Source: Kalymmatonema gypsitolerans NIES-4073 (GTDB lineage: Bacteria; Cyanobacteriota; Cyanobacteriia; Cyanobacteriales; Nostocaceae). Taken from it: a stretch of DNA of 64,000 bases. Under the pieces are notes generated by a model, which did not search any database, had not been told where the DNA came from, and saw nothing but the letters and a program-made list of their open reading frames with translations. Below are positions 59,803 through 64,000 of the stretch, in pieces; within the stretch, counting starts at the first letter, position 1, and the number at the start of each line of letters is the position of its first letter. The stretch spans positions 1-64,000 of the forward strand of contig NZ_AP018264.1 of assembly GCF_002368435.1 (NCBI RefSeq), given 5' to 3'. The position numbers were made by a program, and so were the translations under genes.

Positions 59803-60573
59803 ATGTCATCAACCAAAATAATTGCCACTTTCAATCAGTCAGGTGGTGCAGCTAAGACGACTATTACACACAATCTTGGATACCATCTTGCTAAAAAACA
59901 CCGTGTACTGCTTGTGGATATGGACCCACAAGCATCGCTAACAGCTTTTATGGGATTAGGGGAAGTCAAGCTGCAAACTGAACAAACTATTTATGGTGCG
60001 ATCGCTGAAGAAACTCCCCTGTATATATGGGAAAAACCCATTTACGGGATGCACCTTGTGCCTACAAATATCCAATTGGCAGGTACGGAGCAAAAAATTT
60101 TCCATGACCTGACCATCGACAACCGCCAACGGCTCAAATTTGCGCTTTCAAATGTACTTGACCAGTATGATTATATTTTGATTGATTGTCCGCCTTCTCT
60201 AGGAATTCTAAGCATTATGAGCTTAGTCGCTGCTTCACACGTTATTATTCCTGTTGAAACGCAATATAAGTGCTATCTTGGCACCAACCAACTGCTAGAA
60301 ACAATTGCCCGGCTCAAAAAAGGAGGACACCAGAAATTACAAATTGCTTGTATAATTCCAACCAAATACGATAATCGTAATCTTCAAGACACAGGAATAC
60401 TGGAAGAAATTAAACAACAGGTTGAAGGACGGATACACGTTACTGCCCCCATTCCTAAATCAACAGCTTTTCCTGACGCAACCCAGGCACATCTACCACT
60501 TGCACTCCACAAAAAAAACCACCCCGCAGTTAGCATACTCGAAGAAATTACAAAATACATCATTCAACTATGA
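59803..60573 (+). CDS. parA: ParA-family partition ATPase (variant Walker A)
   Basis: A 256-residue ParA: IIATFNQSGGAAKTTITHNLGYHLA (P-loop), LLVDMDPQASLTAFMGL (A') and YDYILIDCPPSLGILSIMSLVAA (Walker B). The first lysine of the usual KGGxGKTT is serine here (SGGAAKTT), so the signature dimer-bridging lysine is missing while the P-loop lysine stays. Similar variants are known on cyanobacterial plasmids. It drives plasmid segregation with ParB. Its stop overlaps the ParB start (ATGA). Confidence 0.92.
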   Translation: MSSTKIIATFNQSGGAAKTTITHNLGYHLAKKHRVLLVDMDPQASLTAFMGLGEVKLQTEQTIYGAIAEETPLYIWEKPIYGMHLVPTNIQLAGTEQKIFHDLTIDNRQRLKFALSNVLDQYDYILIDCPPSLGILSIMSLVAASHVIIPVETQYKCYLGTNQLLETIARLKKGGHQKLQIACIIPTKYDNRNLQDTGILEEIKQQVEGRIHVTAPIPKSTAFPDATQAHLPLALHKKNHPAVSILEEITKYIIQL

Positions 60574-61556
60574 GCCAAAGACGTGAACTAGAAAAACTAA
60601 CCGGACTGGATAATTTATTTGGAGATGACGAAGAAAAATCTTTATCCGATTCCACTTTACCCTTATCTAAAATTATCCTTCCGCCAAGTCAGCCCCGTCG
60701 CTATTTTGACCCCATAAAACTCAAATCACTCGCTGACAGCATTAAGGAAGTGGGGTTACTAGAACCCATCGTCGTTAGAAAGATTCAGGAAGACAAGTAC
60801 GAGCTGGTCGCTGGCGAACGCCGTCTCAAAGCTTGTGAAATCGTAAAACTTGAGGAAATACCCGTAGTCATTATTGAGTGCGACGAGAAAAAAGCTCGTA
60901 AACTCCGCTTAGTTGAAAACCTCCAAAGGGAAGACCTCAACGCTTACGAGGAAACTATCGGAATTCTCGAATTACTAGCCGAAGAACTCGATATTGACCA
61001 AGAGACAGTGGTCAAACTGCTCTATGAGATGAATAACGAAAGCAAAGGTAATTCTAACCATAACGTTATGGTTAGTGAAGAAGGACGAATCATACAAGAT
61101 GTATTCTCGAAGTTAGGAAAAATTACTTGGCAGTCGTTTGTAGCTAATCGTCTTCCTTTACTCAAACTCCATTTGGATATCCAAACTGCATTGCAAAAAG
61201 GCAAAATTGAATACACAAAAGCTAAGGAAATCAACCGGATAAAAAATGATGATGAAAGGCAGGAAGTTTTAAATAAAGCGATCGCAGAAGGTTTATCATT
61301 ATCTGAAATTAGGATTATAGTAGGAAATATTCTTCAGCAACAATCAGAAAGTAAGCCATCATCTCATAACCAAGAGCAAAAAGAAAAAGCTGACAAAATA
61401 TACAAAGCACTTAGAAAAAGTAAAATTTGGAATGATGAGAAAAAGCTAAAAAAAATTAATAAGCTTTTTGCTCAAATTGAAGCACTTCTAGAAGAAGAAA
61501 ACAAAGATGATATTTCTTTACAGTCAGGTAGTGAAGTCTCGGAGAACTCTTTGTAA
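60570..61556 (+). CDS. parB: ParB/Spo0J-type partition protein
   Basis: A 328-residue ParB. LPLSKIILPPSQPRRYFDPIKLKSLADSIKEVGLLEPIVVRKIQEDKYELVAGERRLKACEI holds the CTP-binding GERR motif; LVENLQREDLNAYEETIGILELLAEELDIDQETV is followed by a central region and a helical, Lys/Glu-rich C-terminal dimerisation part. The usual central HTH is hard to see, being interrupted by a Ser/Asn-rich insert (about 150-170). Binds a parS site that was not identified. Coupled to parA by ATGA. Confidence 0.9.
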   Translation: MSQRRELEKLTGLDNLFGDDEEKSLSDSTLPLSKIILPPSQPRRYFDPIKLKSLADSIKEVGLLEPIVVRKIQEDKYELVAGERRLKACEIVKLEEIPVVIIECDEKKARKLRLVENLQREDLNAYEETIGILELLAEELDIDQETVVKLLYEMNNESKGNSNHNVMVSEEGRIIQDVFSKLGKITWQSFVANRLPLLKLHLDIQTALQKGKIEYTKAKEINRIKNDDERQEVLNKAIAEGLSLSEIRIIVGNILQQQSESKPSSHNQEQKEKADKIYKALRKSKIWNDEKKLKKINKLFAQIEALLEEENKDDISLQSGSEVSENSL

Positions 61557-61776
61557 AAGGTAATGGATGGCTAGAAGTCAACTCATCTCTTTCACCGCCG
61601 CGATCGCTTCTTTCCCTCGAATGCTGACAACAGTTCACCATCATTTATAGTTCCCCAAAAACCACCATGTACGCAGGCGGTGTGAATTCCTTTATGGCAG
61701 AATTCACAGGTAGCATCGGAAAACGCAAAGGGAGCGAGGACGCGATCGCACGAGAGTCTAAACAACCGCACTATTC

Positions 61777-62520
61777 TTACCAAGGCTGCGTGGTTGGTCC
61801 AATTGTAAATTCATTCACGTTTGTGTCTTCTGGCTGTTCAATTGCAAACGCCACAACATTGGCGACTCGATCTGGTGAGATGCCATATTGCTCATACAAC
61901 TTTGTCATTGCTTCAGCCGCATCTTGGTCAGCAATCTGACCTAACAACTCAGTGTTAATTGCAGCAGGATAAATTGTCGCAGTCCGAATGTTAGTCCCCT
62001 CTTGAGCAGACTCCATGCGTAGAACTTCCATGAAATCGCGCACGAACCATTTCGTCCCACCATACACCGCACCACCTGGATAAGCTTTTAATCCAGCCAC
62101 CGATGAAGTTGCGATAATATGCCCAGACTTTTGGCTAATAAACGTTGGTAACACAGCAGCGATCCCATTTAGTACACCCTTAATATTGACATCAACTGTT
62201 TGATTCCATTCATCCGTTTTCAATGCAGAAAGTGGAGAAGTGGGCATGATGCCAGCGTTCAAGAAAATAACATCAATGCCTCCAAATGCTTCCTTGGCAA
62301 GCTTGACGATCGCAGCGTTATCCGATGGGTTAACCACATCCATCACTTGATAAACTGCTTGCCCGCCCGCTTTTTGAATTTCATCAACTAATTGTCTCAA
62401 TTGCTGCTCGCGTCGCGCACCTAATACGACCTTAGCACCTTTGCTGGCAAGCAATTTCGCACTTGCTTCACCAATCCCTGATGATGCGCCAGTAATAATC
62501 ACAACTTTGTCTTTAATCAT
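61777..62520 (-). CDS. Short-chain dehydrogenase/reductase 1
   Basis: A 247-residue classical SDR: VVIITGASSGIGEASAKLLA (TGxxxGIG cofactor loop), NAG (FLNAGIMP), Ser in ATSSVAG, and YGGTK (YxxxK). A basic GARRE after strand 2 suggests NADP(H). Substrate unknown. GAGGAA before ATG 62520 is used rather than an upstream start at 62556. It is the last gene in a unit with SDR 2 and the hydrolase. Confidence 0.93.
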   Translation of the reverse strand: MIKDKVVIITGASSGIGEASAKLLASKGAKVVLGARREQQLRQLVDEIQKAGGQAVYQVMDVVNPSDNAAIVKLAKEAFGGIDVIFLNAGIMPTSPLSALKTDEWNQTVDVNIKGVLNGIAAVLPTFISQKSGHIIATSSVAGLKAYPGGAVYGGTKWFVRDFMEVLRMESAQEGTNIRTATIYPAAINTELLGQIADQDAAEAMTKLYEQYGISPDRVANVVAFAIEQPEDTNVNEFTIGPTTQPW

Positions 62521-62562
62521 CTTATTCCTCTTTTTGTTGAGTAGATTCTTTTGCACCGACCA

Positions 62563-63339
62563 TTACTGCACCGTTTGGCCGCCGTCAATGACCATAGCGT
62601 GTCCAATGACAAAGCCTGCTGCGTCCGAACATAGCCAGACGACGGCTGCGGCGATCTCCTCAGGCTTACCCATCCGTCCGACTGGCTCCTGGGCAATTAC
62701 CTTCGCCCGCCCTTCGTCCGTACCGCCAGTGAAGCGACCCATCATCGGAGTGTCGATGTAGCCGGGACAGACGACGTTGATGCGGATGTTCTGCGCGGCG
62801 TAGTCGAGGGCCGCCGATCGCGTGAGACCGATCACACCATGCTTCGCGGCGGTGTATGCAGGGCTGCCTTTGATGCCGATAACTCCCGCGCCCGATGACG
62901 TGTTAACGATCGCGCCGCCTCCCTGCTTGAGGATCAGAGGGATTTCATGTTTCATGCACAGGAAAACGCCGCGGAGGTTGATGTCGATGATCTGGTTCCA
63001 CTCTTCCTCCTCGTACTCTGCGGTGGGAGCTGGCTTTCTTGGCTCGATGCCCGCATTATTGAAGGCGAAGTCCAGCCGCCCGAAAGCCTCAATGGTCTTG
63101 GCTAGGGCTGTCTTCACGTCCTCGGCCCGTGTTACGTCGCACCGGACAGCGATTGCCTGCCCGCCGAGTTCTTTGATTATGTGTGCCGTTTCTTGATTGC
63201 CCTGTTCTGAAACGTCGGCAACCACCACCGCCGCGCCTTCACGGGCAAACGCCAGCGCTGTGGCACGGCCAATGCCGCTCGCTGCTCCGGTGATAAAGGC
63301 CACCTTGCCTGTGTAGTTTCCATTCGAGTTAGGTAGCAT
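62563..63339 (-). CDS. Short-chain dehydrogenase/reductase 2 (high-GC)
   Basis: A 258-residue SDR: KVAFITGAASGIGRATALAFA, NNAG (FAFNNAGIEP), NTSSGAG and YTAAKHG (Tyr-Lys pair), with VVADVSEQ after strand 2 suggesting NAD(H), and the PG motif VCPGYIDTPM. The ATG at 63339 follows ACAGGAG. The gene is clearly GC-richer (a 60-base line counts 38 G/C) than the surrounding plasmid, pointing to transfer from a GC-rich proteobacterium or actinobacterium. Starts 23 bp after the hydrolase. Confidence 0.95.
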   Translation of the reverse strand: MLPNSNGNYTGKVAFITGAASGIGRATALAFAREGAAVVVADVSEQGNQETAHIIKELGGQAIAVRCDVTRAEDVKTALAKTIEAFGRLDFAFNNAGIEPRKPAPTAEYEEEEWNQIIDINLRGVFLCMKHEIPLILKQGGGAIVNTSSGAGVIGIKGSPAYTAAKHGVIGLTRSAALDYAAQNIRINVVCPGYIDTPMMGRFTGGTDEGRAKVIAQEPVGRMGKPEEIAAAVVWLCSDAAGFVIGHAMVIDGGQTVQ

Positions 63340-63362
63340 ATTTTCTCCTGTCAATTGCTCGC

Positions 63363-64000
63363 TCACCGACTGAGATGTTGATTAAAAAAGGACTGAAGCT
63401 TGTCCCACGGGATCAGGTTCACCCGATCGTACAAATCGACATGGCCCGCATTCGGCACGATGTGGAGTTCCTTTGGCTCGGCTGCGCGTTTGTAGGCATC
63501 TTCGCTGAACTCCCTGGAATGTGCATCTGCCCCCGTGATGAACAGCATAGGACGAGGTGAAATCGTCTCAATATCGTTGAACGGGTAGAAGTTCATGAAT
63601 TTGACGTTGCTGGTAAGCGTCGGGTGGGTTGTCAATTTCGGCGACGAACCTTTGGGGGTGTACTCGCCTCTGGGAGTGCGGTAGAAATCGTAAAATTCAC
63701 GCTCAATAGCGGTGGAGTTCTCGTTCAGTTCATGCACGGTTCCGCTTGTGTATTTGGTCTCGCCGCCCGTGAACTCCGCATAGCGTTGTTCAGCCGCTTC
63801 TGCAATGACTTTCTTTCTCTGTTCGAGGGTCGTAGAATGCCTCAGCCCGTTACGGTTGGCTGCACCCATGTCATACATGCTGACCGTCGCAATGGCCTTC
63901 AGGCGCGGATCGATCTTGGCGGCACTGATGGCAAAGCTCCCGCTACCGCAAATTCCAAGAACGCCGATCCGCTCCCTGTCAACGAATGACTGGGTACTCA
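63363..64000 (-). CDS. Alpha/beta hydrolase, C-terminal part (runs off the window)
   Basis: The minus-strand frame is open from the window edge to a stop at 63363, giving about 212 residues without a start. RIGVLGICGSGSFAISAAKIDPRLKAIATVSMYDMG has the nucleophile elbow G-x-C-x-G and the DLH/YcjY-like core; PRPMLFITGADAHSREFSED and PNAGHVDLYD bring the catalytic Asp and His. Enzyme substrate unknown. A downstream ATG at 63878 would leave out the nucleophile, so the true start lies beyond the window. GC-rich like the next gene; same operon. Confidence 0.9.
   Translation of the reverse strand, partial: STQSFVDRERIGVLGICGSGSFAISAAKIDPRLKAIATVSMYDMGAANRNGLRHSTTLEQRKKVIAEAAEQRYAEFTGGETKYTSGTVHELNENSTAIEREFYDFYRTPRGEYTPKGSSPKLTTHPTLTSNVKFMNFYPFNDIETISPRPMLFITGADAHSREFSEDAYKRAAEPKELHIVPNAGHVDLYDRVNLIPWDKLQSFFNQHLSR

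Noticed and set aside
61592..61783. Minus-strand frame with CEFCHKGIHTACVHGGF that looks like a zinc motif
   Set aside because: It overlaps the 3' end of SDR 1, has no Shine-Dalgarno sequence and shows no further domain. It could be a gene remnant, but evidence is too weak to list.
62822..63196. 124-codon plus-strand frame in the GC-rich segment
   Set aside because: GC-rich DNA opens long antisense frames; the minus-strand SDR motifs are decisive.

Overview
The window reads as part of a large plasmid, or a plasmid-like island, from a filamentous cyanobacterium of the Nostoc/Anabaena type. The evidence is many HIP1 sites (GCGATCGC), DUF2808 proteins, Nostoc-style dispersed repeats (a short inverted-repeat element near 2.5 kb, a 'CTCTGCGCCTCTGCGTCTCTG' tract near 18.36 kb, a 'TTCGCGTTAGCGTCCCGAAGGG' tract near 37.88 kb), roughly 40% GC, and a cyanobacterial-type clamp-loader delta subunit. 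There are no rRNA, tRNA or ordinary housekeeping clusters. The presence of ParA/ParB and a private set of replication proteins supports an extrachromosomal element.

Region A (1-33.8 kb) is a dense copper/heavy-metal resistance island. A minus-strand operon (7468 down to 2683) holds a DUF305 protein, a 58-residue YHS protein, a YHS-type Cu+ P-type ATPase, a DUF2933 protein, an isoprenylcysteine-methyltransferase-like membrane enzyme and a TVP38/TMEM64 protein. Next come a CPLC thioredoxin-fold protein, two related small proteins of unknown function, a full-length plant-like phytochelatin synthase beside a pair of small YdcZ-type transporters, CopA with a 26-residue membrane peptide and a double cupredoxin, two nearly identical MerR regulators, an HMA metallochaperone, an HAE1-type RND pump with adaptor, two paralogous His-rich lipoproteins, two DUF2808 proteins, a Cus-type RND pump with adaptor, a second DUF305 protein and a 21-cysteine four-helix Csp-like copper-storage protein. 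Two regulatory codes run through the region. One is eight MerR-type promoters (TTGACT, a 20-bp spacer with CTCCA-N6-TGGAG, then a -10). The other is seven ATGAAAT-N4-ATGAAAT direct repeats that look like response-regulator (CopR-type) sites. The genes for that two-component system are not in the window.

Region B (34.0-61.6 kb) is almost entirely plus-strand and looks like a self-contained replication/maintenance module: an MrfA-like DUF1998 helicase, a stand-alone primase-polymerase, a beta clamp, gamma/tau, delta and delta' clamp-loader subunits, a family-B DNA polymerase with proofreading motifs, two complementary SSB-like proteins, a DNA methyltransferase, a PD-(D/E)XK-like protein and ParAB. 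Embedded in it is a PRTRC-type ubiquitin-like cassette (Ubl, E2-like, JAB peptidase, ThiF/E1-like). Three proteins, including the polymerase, end exactly in QLSLF, the canonical clamp-binding peptide, which suggests a hub built on the plasmid clamp. Nearly every gap here has a stem-loop, and several units share a TWACGCA element about 35-60 nt before the start. A lone TnpB gene interrupts the module.

Region C (61.8-64 kb, minus strand) holds two short-chain dehydrogenases and the C-terminal part of an alpha/beta hydrolase running off the window. The last 1.4 kb is clearly richer in GC (55-63% in the lines counted by hand), indicating acquisition from another lineage.
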